Below are positions 33,123 through 44,546 of a DNA stretch of 64,000 bases, piece by piece. Both the position numbers and the translations under genes were made by a program. The stretch covers positions 682,001 to 746,000 of the forward strand of contig JAHLEZ010000021.1 of NCBI GenBank assembly GCA_020726505.1, in the 5' to 3' direction. This DNA comes from Leptodontidium sp. MPI-SDFR-AT-0119. Lineage: Eukaryota > Ascomycota > Leotiomycetes > Helotiales > Leptodontidiaceae. The notes below the pieces were generated by a model that had not been told where the DNA came from, searched no databases, and saw nothing but the letters and a program-made list of their open reading frames with translations. Numbering within the stretch: position 1 is the stretch's first letter; every line of letters begins with the position of its first letter.

Positions 33123-35836
33123 TCAAATCATTAACCCCCAACTCCAATCCTGCACTCCCATCCCGATAGGAGTTGCCCAGTCGGTGATACCGCCAGCGAC
33201 GTCGTTCCCATTCCCTTCCCCATTGCCCATTCCTCCCATCCCATCCACGGCTGTGTTGCCGAGACGATCGCAATAGACATCATATCCATCGATCGCGGTG
33301 TCGATCTCGGTCATCCAAGAATCCATACCCGAATCGCTTCCTTCGCTGGTAGTGGGTGGGAAAGAGAAAAGGTTGGGAAAGGTGGAGTCTTGGCCCTGTT
33401 TTTGTGGGAAGGAGGCTTGCTCTTGACGGGACTGGGAGACGGAGGAATGGAGGCTTCTACCACATAGCCGGTGAATGACATCTCTGCATTTCGGAGCACT
33501 GGGGTTGATTTCTTTCATCGCATTTATGATGTTGAGAGACGTTAAGATTTGGCTGCGCCAGGAGGCAGAGTCGGGGTGCGATGGATTGTGCCGGAGACAG
33601 TGGATAGGAATCAGGGAGGCTTGAAGGAGGAAATATCTATTGGCACAGAAGAGCGGTTAGTGTTGGTGTAGGAAGAGGAAGAGGAAGAGTTTGATGAAGA
33701 TATTGTGCGTCGTGGGGGGAAAGGAAATTGCTTACAATACGTACCAGGCTGCTAGCCTGGTATGGGTTCCGGATGTCCAGAAACAAAACAGGGCCGAGAT
33801 GCATTCCTCTGCCGCCTGAAAACAGCGCATCGTGGCTGTATTTTCGGCAGTCGAAAACTGTGGATATTCCTGCGTGGAAGGAGAGGAGGGCGTTGATAAG
33901 CCATAGTCATTCTGCGCCCACCGGATCAGAAAGGGTCGGTACATAATAATTCGAAGGAGGCGAAACCGCCATCGACTAATTGAATGACCAAGGAGATACT
34001 CATTCGAGAGTGGTAGGTCGTTGTCGCGGAAGTAGTGCGGAAGGCTGGAGCGCCATCCCTCGATAAGTTCATCGTCGAGTGACAGGAGGTCCGTTGCCGA
34101 GGGCAGCGGGCTGGAGATCAGGCGGTTGTAGATTCGCATTGTGCGAAGGTGATAGGATGATTGGGTGCGGATGTAGGAATAGATAGTTGTTTCGTTGGCC
34201 TCTGGCGGAAGGGAGGTGGAGGCGGTCGTGAGGTCCTGTTCCTTTCATATCAGCACTTGCACCGACCGAGAAAGAGACTGGATATAGTTAAATTTCAATT
34301 GACCTTTTCGTGGATATTCAGCGGGAATGCCGTTTCCACACCTGCCTGAGGCCAGTTGAGTGGACGACCATATGTTACAGTTGCGCCCACGTCAAGAACG
34401 CAGAGGGACCACCAGACTCTTCTGCGTATCTCCTTCTTGAGTGGAGCAGTCCGCCATCCGTGCAACTCTTTATGGAGACCTAAAGAGATAGCCAGCCGGA
34501 GCGCCACACCTCCGTAGTTGTAGCCACTGTTAGGTCGGTTCCGTTTTTGCAGATAGTTCGCGGCCATCCCAAAGGCTTGTACGAGAGTCAAACTCCCCGT
34601 TTCTAAAGACTCGATCGATAGGTGACCCTTGACGGCGTTGAAAAAGGTGGTATGAGTGTCATCTGAACAAGTACTTGACACGAAGGATCCCAGGGCCGCA
34701 ACGAGGTTGGCTAGGACGAGCCATGTACTTCCGCCGGGGCGGTCGCTTACCTTGGAATACTGTTCGCGGAACGTGGATTCATGTAGGATTGGAAAGGTGG
34801 GATGGTAGAGAGCGAAGTAGGCATCGATGAACGTGTCTGCCATAGCCCGAGTGACTATTGCCTGCGTTCGGAGCCATGGCGCGAGAGAAGGGCCGTCAGA
34901 TGAACGATGCCTGAAGAATTGTTCTAGACTTTCCTGACATTCGTCTCTCCCATCAGGTGTCTCTCCTGCTCCATGACTACCAGTACCCATCCAGATGAGG
35001 CGGAGAAGTGCAGCCCCTGAGACTGAACCAAGAAAGCCAGTGTTAGAATCGTCTACTGTCAGTGTCGCCATACCGTCGGTGGTTTTGGAGACATCGCCTT
35101 CCATGTTGGCGTTGAGAACAGAATTCTTAATGTCTGCATCAGGAAGGGTCCAGGAATAGTTTCGTTCGTCCCATTCGAAGTCATCGTTGCCATACGGAAA
35201 GTTTTCAAAAGATAGGGGGCCATTGCCAGTGGCGTTTGGACTTGACAACGTGGATGATTCGGGGAGCCCAGTATCAAATTTCCACTCATATTCTGCACCG
35301 GTGGTAGATGAGGCGTTTGTCAAGTTCTGCTGGTGGACCGTTGCATCACTGGCAAGCAAATGTGATCCTAAAGATGACGGCGCAAGAGGGGTAGAAACTT
35401 GTCGAGGCTGAAAGGATGGAGAGTTATCAGGGATGGGGTCTAGTCTACTTGAATGCCCTAAGGCAACATCTACCCCGTTGGAAACGACATGAACTGGCTT
35501 TTGTGATTGCTGGGCATCTCTGATGAAAGTTCGCAGCAAAGCCTCCGCTCTCTCCAGCCGTTCTTCTACTTCAGTAAGGTGCCTAGCTTGGGAGTCAGCT
35601 AGCTGCAATTCGCACAGAAATTTGGGCACGCTGCCTGACTTCCTTGTCAAAGACGATTGACTGTGCTTATCATACAGACAATGCCTGTTGTATCGCTGGC
35701 AGACTGAACACACTGGGACTTTGCAATCACATTTCCCTTTCCGACGGCGACATTCTCGACATGGTTGGCCAGCGTTCGACGAGGGTTGAGCACTTTTTAC
35801 AGTATTAGTATCTGTCGGTTTCGACGCGAGCGACAT
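33123..35836 (-). CDS. Zn2Cys6 (Gal4-type) transcription factor
   Basis: Three exons, 35836-34304, 34235-33736 and 33636-33123, give about 848 aa. The first true ATG is at 35836 (MSLASKPTD). The zinc cluster is near residue 26: CRECRRRKGKC, then CSVCQRYNRHC, followed by a basic linker and a Leu-rich dimerisation helix (LTEVEERLERAEALLRTF). A long Ser/Asn/Asp-rich linker leads to the fungal transcription factor domain: FIDAYFALYHPTFPILHEST, GVALRLAISLGLHKE, EIRRRVWWSLCVLDV, then MYRPFLIRWAQ. The second intron joins AAWYVL to YFLLQASLIPIHCL. The C-terminus is Gly/Asn-rich. The first donor is GTCAAT, a weak site. It should act in the nucleus, likely on nearby genes such as the divergent dehydrogenase or the transporter, by analogy with clustered regulators. 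Confidence 0.9.
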
Positions 35837-36050
35837 TTTAGATGGCCATGGTAGAGTGGAACCTGGAATGGTTTGGATCGAGAGTCGAAAAGGAGCAATG
35901 AATGAATGTTGCACCCTGGCCTGGCCTGGCCTGACAAGCCTCGCAACGCTAACTTCGTAGGTCAGACAGACTTCTCCGCACTATAACTCCCCGCACTATA
36001 GGTCTGGGTGGGGGTGTTGCAAATAGAATTTGCTAAAAGTTGCCGCCACT

Positions 36051-36784
36051 AGTGAGTATCAGAATTAATTGCGCACCCTAAAATGAAGCGAGACCCTCAC
36101 CAAAACTCACCCTTTCGTGATTATTATCTTGGAAGAAAACCTTTATATAATTTTATAAAACTAGGTCAAATTGATATTTAAAAGTAACTAGACTTATATT
36201 TGATTTTAAGCTTTTTATTCACATTATTATTAAGGATTTATTTAAGTAATAGCGAAACTACTGTGGTGGGGAAGGCTCTCGGTAGCTTCTTTGTCACCTG
36301 ACCGGATAAGCTCTTTCCACATAAAAGAGCTCAACACTTGGAAACAACTCGACAACCAAGAACGTTTACAGATATTTATTAAATCCACTTTTTTCTCCTC
36401 CACTCCCTCAAGATTTCATGCTCTTTAGATATGTGTTATCTTTAGATTTGATCGATCCGCGATTTCCTACGCCTAGAATCTCTCCCGTACCTCACTACAT
36501 GCTACCTCTCTTGTTGTGTGGTTTATTGGGCTTTATCCCTCCCACACTACTAACAAAAGTCTATTATTTAGCCCACTTAAATTCAAAATATTTATATAAC
36601 TTTACAACTTATTAATAAAATATTTTAAAAATAATAGGATATAATACATTATATATAATCCCTATCTATATTAAGTATAAACATTTGTTATAAGAGAATC
36701 ATATTTAAATTGCTTGCAAAGTACCGGCTTTTTAGTGAGGGTCGCTTAATTTTGGGGGGTGCGCAATTAATTCTGACACCCACT
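36051..36784. mobile_element. 734-bp MITE-like element with ~55-bp terminal inverted repeats
   Basis: The left end (36051-36105) and the reverse complement of the right end (36730-36784) match over about 55 bp with few changes; both contain TCAGAATTAATTGCGCACCC and end near CCCTCAC. The interior is AT-rich (36130-36240 and 36590-36720) with no transposase frame, so it is non-autonomous. The core TCAGAATTAATTGCGCACC resembles ends of fungal Tc1/mariner (Fot1/pogo-type) elements. The flanks read TA before and TG after the ends, compatible with a mutated TA target duplication. It sits in the shared 5' region of the divergent regulator and dehydrogenase genes. The AT bias fits RIP. Confidence 0.75.
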
Positions 36785-37118
36785 GGTGTCCAGGCTCGTT
36801 ACTAACACGCGGACTCTTCCCAGTTACAACACTAGCCACTTAACACCAGAAGAATCTATCAACCTTGCCTGTTGGCCAGATCGCGTGCGGCGTGTGGGGT
36901 CTTGGCGCGTGGTCGACAGGGCGACTGTCGACCTGCAAACAACAAACAGTATGGTGACTCAAAATGCATTTAACTCCATGCTGTATTTAATAATCAATCT
37001 GTTCTCTGTCCCTTCGCGTATCAACCAGGATACTCGTCCTGCAAGGTATTGAGCCTAGCCTGGTTTACACTAACTAACACACTTGCTTGGACCGACCTTT
37101 CTACCATCATTTTGAACC

Positions 37119-38723
37119 ATGGAAGCTCAACAACCACTCGATACTAGTAAGGTAAGATCCCGACGATGAAGAACCGGCTATGAATACTGATGAGCCTCCG
37201 CATTTCCAGATTGGGATCATTGGCACAGGGGTAATGGGCGGCAGCCTCTCCCTTCTGTTCGCAGAACACGCTGGCCTGGATGTATCGATGTATGACCGCT
37301 CGGAGGCAAGCATGCAGCTCACCGCAGACAAGGCAAAGAATGCTGGCTTAGGCGACAAAATTCATATCTGCAAAAACTACGACGAACTCTGCCAAAGTCT
37401 GGGTTCCCCAAAAATCATCATGCTCAGTCTTCCCCATGGAGGCCCTGGGGATAGTGTGGTCGAAACCCTGCAACCTCACCTCAGAAAAGGAGATATTGTG
37501 ATTGATGGCTCCAACGAGAATTTCCGCGTCACGCAAAAACGACAGGCTCTTCTACAACCCAGAGGAGTATCCTACGTTGGCATGGGCGTCTCAGGAGGAT
37601 TCTGTGGTGCACGCCACGGTCCATCCCTCATGCCAAGCGGCGACGAGTGGGCGTTGGATCAACTGATTCCATTGTTGAAGAAGATTGCAGCAAAGGATGA
37701 TCAGGGTAGGGCTTGCGTGACTAAAATCGGCAGCGGGGGGAAGCGGTCACTTCGTCAAAACGATTCATAATGGAATCGAGCATGGAGTTATGTCCGCGCT
37801 CTGCGAGGCGTGGGGTTTGATGGATTCATGCTTGAATATGAACGGCGATGAGATCGGTTCCGTCTTTGAGAACTGGAATAAGGAAGGAGAACTGGTAAAT
37901 CAAGTTGTCTCCACCCCTTTCTATGTCACTAACTAGGACTGCCAGAGAGAAAATTTCTTAGTCGCAATTAGCGGTCCGATCTGCCGAACAAGAAGCAAGA
38001 ATGACAAAAGCTTCCTTCTGCATAACATACGAGACGCTGTCGTCCAAGACGCAAATGACTCCGAAGGCACTGGGGTGTGGGCCAATTTGGAAGCGATCTC
38101 AGCACATGTTCCAACACCGAGCCTATCCGCAGCGCATTATCTACGGTTGATATCTGCTAACATTGTGCAAAGAGAGTCAATAAAAGACACCTTAGGCGCT
38201 GTCTCACCCGCAACAATCAGCTTAGATGAATTCCAGAGACCGGTTTTCCTAGAAGATCTTCGTAAGGCTGTCTACACAACAATTCTCGCCTGTTTTATCC
38301 AAGGGCTAGATCTGTTGTCTCGAACGTCTGAGCGCCAGGGATGGGGGTATCGACTTGGAACAAGTTGTTAGGATCTGGAGAGCTGGATGCATTATTAAAT
38401 CCGACTACAGCACCGATCTTTTCGAACACCATTATGCAAAGTCCCCTGGTCAGCATCCCCTAATTGGAGAGGACATATCTAGTGAAGTTAAGCGATGTTG
38501 GCCTTCACTCAAACGTGTCGTTCTCAGCGGTGTCGAAGCGGACGCCCATCTGCCGTGTCTCGGGGCCACTTTGGAGTACCTGAAATACTCTGGATCTATC
38601 AACCTCCCTACAAGCTTCATGGAAGCACAGCTAGACGCCTTCGGGGCCCATGGCTATGAGCTGAAGGGCGAGCAGAATGGTAGCATGGCAAAAGGGAAGC
38701 ATCACAGCAATTGGTCGCAGTGA
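37119..38723 (+). CDS. 6-phosphogluconate dehydrogenase-like protein, with two apparent +1 frameshifts
   Basis: Exons 37119-37151, 37210-37894 and 37946-38723. If one G is ignored in each of two G runs (37735-37740 and 38343-38347) the frame is continuous and gives about 497 aa, the normal 6PGDH length. Marks: IGIIGTGVMGGSL (NADP loop), DGSNENFR (substrate Asn), YVGMGVSGGFCGARHGPSLM, then HFVKTIHNGIEHGVM with the catalytic Lys and Glu, and DLEQVVRIWRAGCIIKSDY. The active-site residues that I can see are kept, which argues against long-term decay. Either the shifts are homopolymer sequencing errors or the gene was recently broken. The reaction would be NADP-dependent oxidative decarboxylation of 6-phosphogluconate or a related beta-hydroxyacid. 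Divergence suggests a paralogue rather than the housekeeping enzyme. It is divergent from the Gal4-type regulator, with a MITE between them. Confidence 0.8.
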
Positions 38724-39918
38724 GTGTCCCGTGGATTGCAGAAATACCTCTTAAGGCAGAAGAGTCAAGTTGAGCAATCAAATTTAATTTCAAATAAATA
38801 AATACAATATATACGCCCTGCTGATGTGAACTGATCTGTGAGACATACGAAACTAAGTATTTCACATCGCATCGTATACGAACACCAAATAACTATCGGC
38901 GGATCGAATCGGAATAACGCATTAGATTACGTTTGTAGATTGGAACCTCACACGCATCCGAGTGTGAGCTTCCAGTTGAGTTTTGCTGTTTTGAGCCCTG
39001 CTTGCTTTTTGTTGAGGGGGGATGTGTGATGTGTAGGTAGTAGGTATGCGGAGGGTGTTGGATTTTTTTGGCGCGTGGTTTGCGCCGAGTTTTGTTTTGT
39101 TTTTGCTGATGTTTTGAAAGTAAGCGAGGTGGACCCATCCGAGCGGGAGGGAGAAGGAACAGACTGTCATCCCTCGTCAAGAGGAGCACTTTTACGCTTC
39201 TGCCCACTGGCGGAAGATTCTACATTCGAGCCCTCTATTCTAGATCTTTCAGCTAAAGCCATCCTTCAATCGATACTAGAAATCTGTGTCTGGTCAGCTT
39301 CTCAGGGTCACAGAAACAACTGGGAGCAATGGCAGCGTGGAGCGGAGACCCGGAACAGGGAAGCAATAATCTAGCATGCTTTTGTATTTTGAGAGAGATT
39401 TACTTTAGTTGTAACAGTCATAAAATGCAATATTTTTTCTTCCTGTCACCTTCTTCGTCCCAAATCATTGTTTCTGGCCACATCTTCCTCTTATCCCTGA
39501 TCTTCTCTGCCCACGTCCAATGTATCTTCATGATGCCCATCTACACATGAAATCGATTTCAAGTGCGCCCAATAAATATTGTAAGCCTCGATAAGAGAAT
39601 TTATTTTATGCAGGAAGAGCATGGAAGGTAAAGCCTGCTTTCGTTGGGGGGGGGGGGGGGGGGGGGGGGGGCCGGAGGCCAAAACAACCAGACTTCCCAC
39701 GAATACGCGCACTCGTTCGACGCTGAGAAATATCTGCGCTAAATTTGGCAGAAAGAAATTGAAAGAACCGCATGGATCTCATTTCCGCCTTATTCTGTAT
39801 TGGCCTTCTGGGTTCGAGGGTTTCCGCTCAGTTATTCGCGCTAATGAATACCACCAGAACAGCAGCATACCTTCATCCTGTCAGTAGGTTACCCGGAGGG
39901 ACGGGAACAAATCATATC
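38724..39918. other. Convergent intergenic region with a G26 tract
   Basis: 1.2 kb between two convergent genes. It holds the G homopolymer at 39646-39671 and T/G-rich sequence near 39000-39110. No coding frame is supported. Confidence 0.5.
39646..39671. repeat. G26 homopolymer tract
   Basis: Twenty-six consecutive G residues, about 250 bp beyond the stop codon of the DUF6594 gene. On the transcript strand it would be a C tract in or near the 3' untranslated region. Confidence 0.95.
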
Positions 39919-40824
39919 TTACGCAGCAGATGCACCATAAACCTCCACTCTCCTCGCATGCGTCAGAAGGGCAATAGAGGCAGCAAAAAGGAGCGTGAAT
40001 ATCCCCACGATCCCCAGACGGATACCTATAGGCTTCACGAAATACAGCGCCATAATCGCTCCCACGAGGAGAGATGCGGAGCAGAGCATACTCAGGGTGG
40101 CAACTATAAGAGTGACTCGATGGACCGGATAGTAGTACATTGGTCCCCATGATTTTGGAGTTTTTCGTTCGGCTCGAAGACGATAGCCGAGACAGCGATG
40201 AATGAGGGAGGACATTCTATCGGGCTCTACTTGTGTTCCCAAGGCTATCATATCGTTCTCAACATCCAGTGTGTGGTAGCCAATACCCATTAATCGAGGT
40301 GGATCGACCCTGAACCATGATTTAAATGCTTCGAACGGCTCTCGTTCCGGTGTTTCGAGCTTCAAAACCTCATTCCGGCGGAGCAATGCTTCCTCTACAG
40401 CGGTCAGTAGTTTAATTTGTAATGATTGGAGAAGAAAAATACCGTATTCTTTCATCAGAACCCTGATCTTGTGAATTACTGCAAGCTTCTCTGCCTGTCG
40501 TTCGTCACCCCCTTCAGCCTGCTCTCGCAAGTCTTCCCAAGTTTTAACACCACACTCAATATATCGCTGCTTCTCTTTGTCGGTCGTTTCTGCGAGCTCT
40601 ATTTTGTCTTCTTCATCGAACCCCCTCAGGATCGCTTCAAGTTCATGTAGCTCTGTCTGAAGGTAAAGTAAGTTTCGAGCCCCAAGCACGCCGAATTTTC
40701 GGTATATCGATAGGCTGTAGTCGCTTGCGATGTATTCAGAAAAGTCGGCGAAGCCTGGTACGTACTCTTCAATGTATTCGCCATCAATATGGGTGGCTTC
40801 AATATCGATTGAGTTTTGAGACAT
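39919..40824 (-). CDS. DUF6594-type membrane protein
   Basis: Exons 40824-40443 and 40394-39919 give about 285 aa. The 48-nt intron (40442-40395; GTATTT, CTGAC branch, CTGTAG) joins MKEYE to EALLRRNEVL, the usual wording of the family; unspliced it stays open and adds 16 residues. Features: an N-terminal FADFSEYIASDYSLSIYRKF with LGARNLLYLQTELHELEAIL, a typical DUF6594 opening; a helical middle; then two or three C-terminal hydrophobic helices (VTLIVATLSMLCSASLLVGAI, LGIVGIFTLLFAASIALL). The protein is probably membrane-anchored by its C-terminus. DUF6594 proteins are common in filamentous ascomycetes and have no known function. Confidence 0.82.
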   Translation of the reverse strand: MSQNSIDIEATHIDGEYIEEYVPGFADFSEYIASDYSLSIYRKFGVLGARNLLYLQTELHELEAILRGFDEEDKIELAETTDKEKQRYIECGVKTWEDLREQAEGGDERQAEKLAVIHKIRVLMKEYGIFLLQSLQIKLLTAVEEALLRRNEVLKLETPEREPFEAFKSWFRVDPPRLMGIGYHTLDVENDMIALGTQVEPDRMSSLIHRCLGYRLRAERKTPKSWGPMYYYPVHRVTLIVATLSMLCSASLLVGAIMALYFVKPIGIRLGIVGIFTLLFAASIALLTHARRVEVYGASAA

Positions 40825-41334
40825 TGTTACGATGCTTCGGGGTCAAGAATCCCAAGTTTCCATGTGCTTTCGTTCCTCGCGGATTTATCTGCATAGGAGA
40901 GACTGACTAATGCGAGATCTTGGGGCTGCGCATTGCATAGGTTGTACTGTAGTGCATGTGTCATGCGGGAGGTCAGGCTTTTTGGCCTATCCCCAACCTG
41001 ATATTTCACGCATGCGGTGTCACCTGCAAACACCGCCTCACCACGCTCAGTCACCCCATTCGCTAACCAGAAGTGAGATTTCACCGATTATCAACTTGCT
41101 GTCCGCCTTGGAAGACTGCCTTGCCTGGCCAAAAATTTGGGCATAAAGTCCCGTCCGGCGTTATGCTGACCCAGGGGAAATTGTTGCTGGTCGCTTACTT
41201 CGCTGTCGAGAAGAGCTTTTCAAACCACCGCGCTAATCGAGAAGACTCACAATTTTTGCGTCCCCAGCACGGAACTTTAAATCACTATTTTTATTTGTAA
41301 CTTTGACCGGGTTGGAAACCACAAAACATCGACC
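40825..41334. other. Divergent intergenic region, no gene seen
   Basis: About 510 bp separating the starts of the DUF6594 gene (minus) and the small zinc-ribbon gene (plus). Presumably it holds both promoters; no coding frame or repeat stands out. Confidence 0.5.
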
Positions 41335-41952
41335 ATGTCGATCCACGAAAAGCCGCCGACATCTACAAGATTACCGCTGGCGGAAAGTTCGGCCAACATC
41401 GGGCTACAAAGACCTAGCATACAACTTCCCCATGAGCAGAATCTGGACCTAAAGCGTACTTTTGACAAATGTACTCCTGAAGATCCTCTTTTCGTTCACG
41501 GTCCGCTTGGTTCTGGTCATAAAGGAAAGGGGAAAAGTCGCAGCGAATATGCCGACAATGCTGGACAATATGGCTATGGTGGAAGTTACCGTGGCAGCAA
41601 GCGAAGGAAGGTTGATGGGGACAATTCGAATGATCAAAACGGCCCTTTAAGATCTGGTGATGGGCCGGGAGGCCGTGATAATACGCCAACAGCCCTTCCT
41701 GAAAAGGTGACTGATGCACCTCTTCGGCCGGAGACACCCTATGTGCTTGACTATCTATGGACATGTGTGAGTGAATAATCCACTCTAGCATCCAATTAGA
41801 GACTAATCGTGATTGCTTCTTAGAGCGGCTGCGGAGTAAATGGGTTTATGAGCGTCGCCGGTACGGTTGCATGTCCTGGATGCGGTCACTATCGTTGCGA
41901 AGAATGCCCTTTGGAACCAGTAAAACGATACGTCCCGGAAGCCTCGTTTTAG
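41335..41952 (+). CDS. Small protein with a C-terminal zinc-ribbon-like motif
   Basis: Exons 41335-41766 and 41824-41952 give 186 aa; the intron is 57 nt with a GTGAGT donor and a TTCTTAG acceptor, phase 0. The first 140 residues are polar and disordered-looking (Ser/Gly/Lys-rich, a KRRKVDG nuclear-signal-like patch). Right after the junction comes a Cys-rich end: WTCSGCGVNG, then ACPGCGHYRCEEC, i.e. C-x2-C, C-x2-C and C-x2-C pairs. This resembles small fungal zinc-ribbon-like proteins; a metal-binding, perhaps nuclear role is inferred. I do not recognise a named family. A signal peptide and membrane span are absent. Confidence 0.65.
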
Positions 41953-44546
41953 ATTCATCAATAGTAGAAATCTAGGGTCTCAGAGATGTGGGATGAATAG
42001 GTCAAACTTCAGTCAAGAAGTTCGCTCCGTCTAATCGATGCCGCGACGGAGGATCGTGTTTCAATGATATGGATCGTCCATGAGCTTTGTTGATCGCCGA
42101 GCTGTTTTGTTTAATACAGATAAGACTGCAAGTGGCAACTGGCGGCAATATGAGATTGCGGTATTATCGGGGTCTTGGAGCAAAAATTTCACAGCTTGGA
42201 TAGTCCACCAAATACATAAGACTTGTAGGAAAATTGAAAAGATCTCAGAAACTCTTACTCTTTCCTGGCACGGCATAAGGTCTCCACACTCTCCAAACCC
42301 AGTCCCAATACCTCTCTCGCCCTCTGACTCTCACTCCTAGCCACGAATCTCAAACCCCGCCAGCGCAGCAGCATCACAAGGCCCAGCCCCCACACCTTAC
42401 CCCACCAACTCCTCAATCGCATCATGAACCTCCTCATCTCTAACAGTAACACTGACATCTACTCCTTGCTTCAGAATCGGCTATGTAGCAGTAGAGATGG
42501 TACTGCATTCGAGACCTGTCATGGTCGTTGAACTGATCGTAATGATAAAAAATGTGCCAGCGAGGAGGCTGTGGTGCAGACTGGCTGCGGTGTGGGGTTC
42601 GACTGTTAGGATTGCTGTTGGCGTTGGAGCGTAGGAGAGGCTTGAGATTGAAGATGTGGATGAGGATGTGGTGAGAGATTTGGGTGCTTTGTACTACGTT
42701 ATAATGGCTTGGGCGAGAGAGCCGACGCCTACTAGTGCTATGATGACGCTTGGAACTTGGCCATCGAGTTGAGAGTCAATTTCATATATCATGCTCCTGT
42801 AACCTTGAACTGTTCACTATTTGAAACATCGGCTAGATTCCACAGAAGATATTTGATAACAATGAAGAGGACAGCGGTTTTGTGCCAAGTCCTTGTTCCT
42901 GACTCCGGCAAACAAATCTGCAGCCCAGCCTGCCAAAACATCCAAAGATTCCCGGCCTAGCACAACCAGCTTTATTTTGTTCGCTAAGTAGTGCTTGGAA
43001 TGGAAATCCATGAACTTCTAATATCGACTCCCCATGTGTGTCTTCAAGACCTCGAAATTTCCTATGGAAAAGTGGGAGTATAGATGTTTTAGGTTCGAAA
43101 GAGATTTCTACAACTAAAGTAGCCGCCATTGGTCGCTCTGTAGGTTCTTCTTGTTCTCAGAATCGACTGCTCGTAATTCTCTGTCCAAGGTCGAGGAAAG
43201 AATGAGGGGATCGATGAAGAATTGTGCGAATCAGTCGAAAGCGCTATACAACGGTAATGACTCGTCTGCCTTTACATCCTCTGCCTTCTTTGCCGCAACT
43301 TCGAAATAGTAGTTTGTAAACGTAGCCCCGGTGTATCTGACAGAACACAGGTTCGCAGCAGTACAAGTCGTTTTTGTCAGTAGCACTACGCCTACTCCGC
43401 AAGGAGTGTAAATCACAAACGCACAATCGCCAAACCCATTAACCAACCATCATCAAAACAGCCCAGCCCAGCTCAACAAACCGGGAAATCCCCCTCCCGA
43501 GCTCCAAGCTCCAACCCATACAAGCATACAAGCATATACCGAACAGTCATCCATCACATCACATCAAATTACTTGATGCGGCTGAATCGATATGAAATTA
43601 TCAGGGGTGGTTGGGGCATGCTCGTGTTGAGACATGACATGACGGGAGGGAGGGCGGCATTTTAACCTTAACGAACCGCGATCAATGTTTTTGCTACCGC
43701 AAACGGCGTTCTTTAATTTCGCGACAACATCGACACGGAGAAATTATTATCACGCTATCACGGGGAATGAATGAATTGCTGCTAAGTCAGCGCAACAATG
43801 AGCAATTGGAGCTCGATGCGATGTTCCAGCCAGCCGCGTAGAGGAATGTGAATGCAAAAATGTCGTAGTCGTAGCCACGCACCAGAATGCGCGACTCACT
43901 CACTCACTCACTCAAATCGCGATTCCCAGAAGAAGAAAAAAAATCCCTCCCAGCCTCTTTCTTCCTACATTTTCAAGAAATCCATTCGATTCAGTTCCAA
44001 AAACAGTTTTTTCAATTCCCCTCTCCAGCCTTCCGCGAAGGTTATCTTTCAAAATTTCAAAATTAAAAGTTACATGTTTACTCCCACACCCATTCATCCT
44101 CGCTTCGTTTCGTTTCGCTTCGCATCCACAACACCCCGACCCCGACTACAACCACACCACGTCAGCTCACACACCACGAACCCCAATTGAAGGGTCCGTT
44201 TTCTCGACGAGAGAATTATTTAAGCTGGATCTTTTTTTGTCGTCACCCTGGTGGTGATATAGATGTGGCAAGAGCTTAACTAAAAACTAACACCCTTCGC
44301 GTTTGAGATTGTACAGGCAGAAAGGTCTTCTGAGACGAGGGAAACAGCAAACGGGAATTCATTATCCCCAATCACTCAGGACCAGAACCAGAACCACATC
44401 ATCGCACTGTTCCAGACCGTCGCAAATCTCCCCCCTCTCTTCTTTTTTTCACTCACGCGAAGTTCGACATCCAAAATCGGCACAGTGGAGAGAGAGTTGA
44501 GAGCCGAATGACACGAACGAATGAAGCGTGGTTGAGATTTTGAGAA
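41953..44546. other. Long intergenic region with one possible decayed frame
   Basis: 2.6 kb, mostly without supported genes. A minus-strand coding-like frame with stops at 42337-42765 is listed separately. Short open frames near 42817-43129 and 43231-43446 (minus) show no motif. The part from about 43640 is likely the promoter and long leader of the membrane protein at 44547, with a (CTCA)n stretch at about 43893-43914. Confidence 0.45.
42337..42765 (-). pseudogene. Possible decayed coding frame of unknown type
   Basis: One minus-strand frame reads coding-like over about 430 nt but carries stops: DGQVPSVIIALVGVGSLAQ, stop, then KAPKSLTTSSSTSSISSLS and LHHSLLAGTFFIITISSTT, stop, KQGVDVSVTVRDEEVHDAI, stop. 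The composition (hydrophobic helix, Ser/Thr stretch) suggests a former membrane or secreted protein. The stops (TAG, TAG, TAA, TAG) could arise from C to T changes at CAG/CAA. No family is recognised; this may be chance. Confidence 0.25.

Noticed and set aside
43231..43446. 71-codon minus frame with Cys residues, like a small secreted protein
   Set aside because: It lacks an ATG start and a signal peptide, and no splice context supports it.
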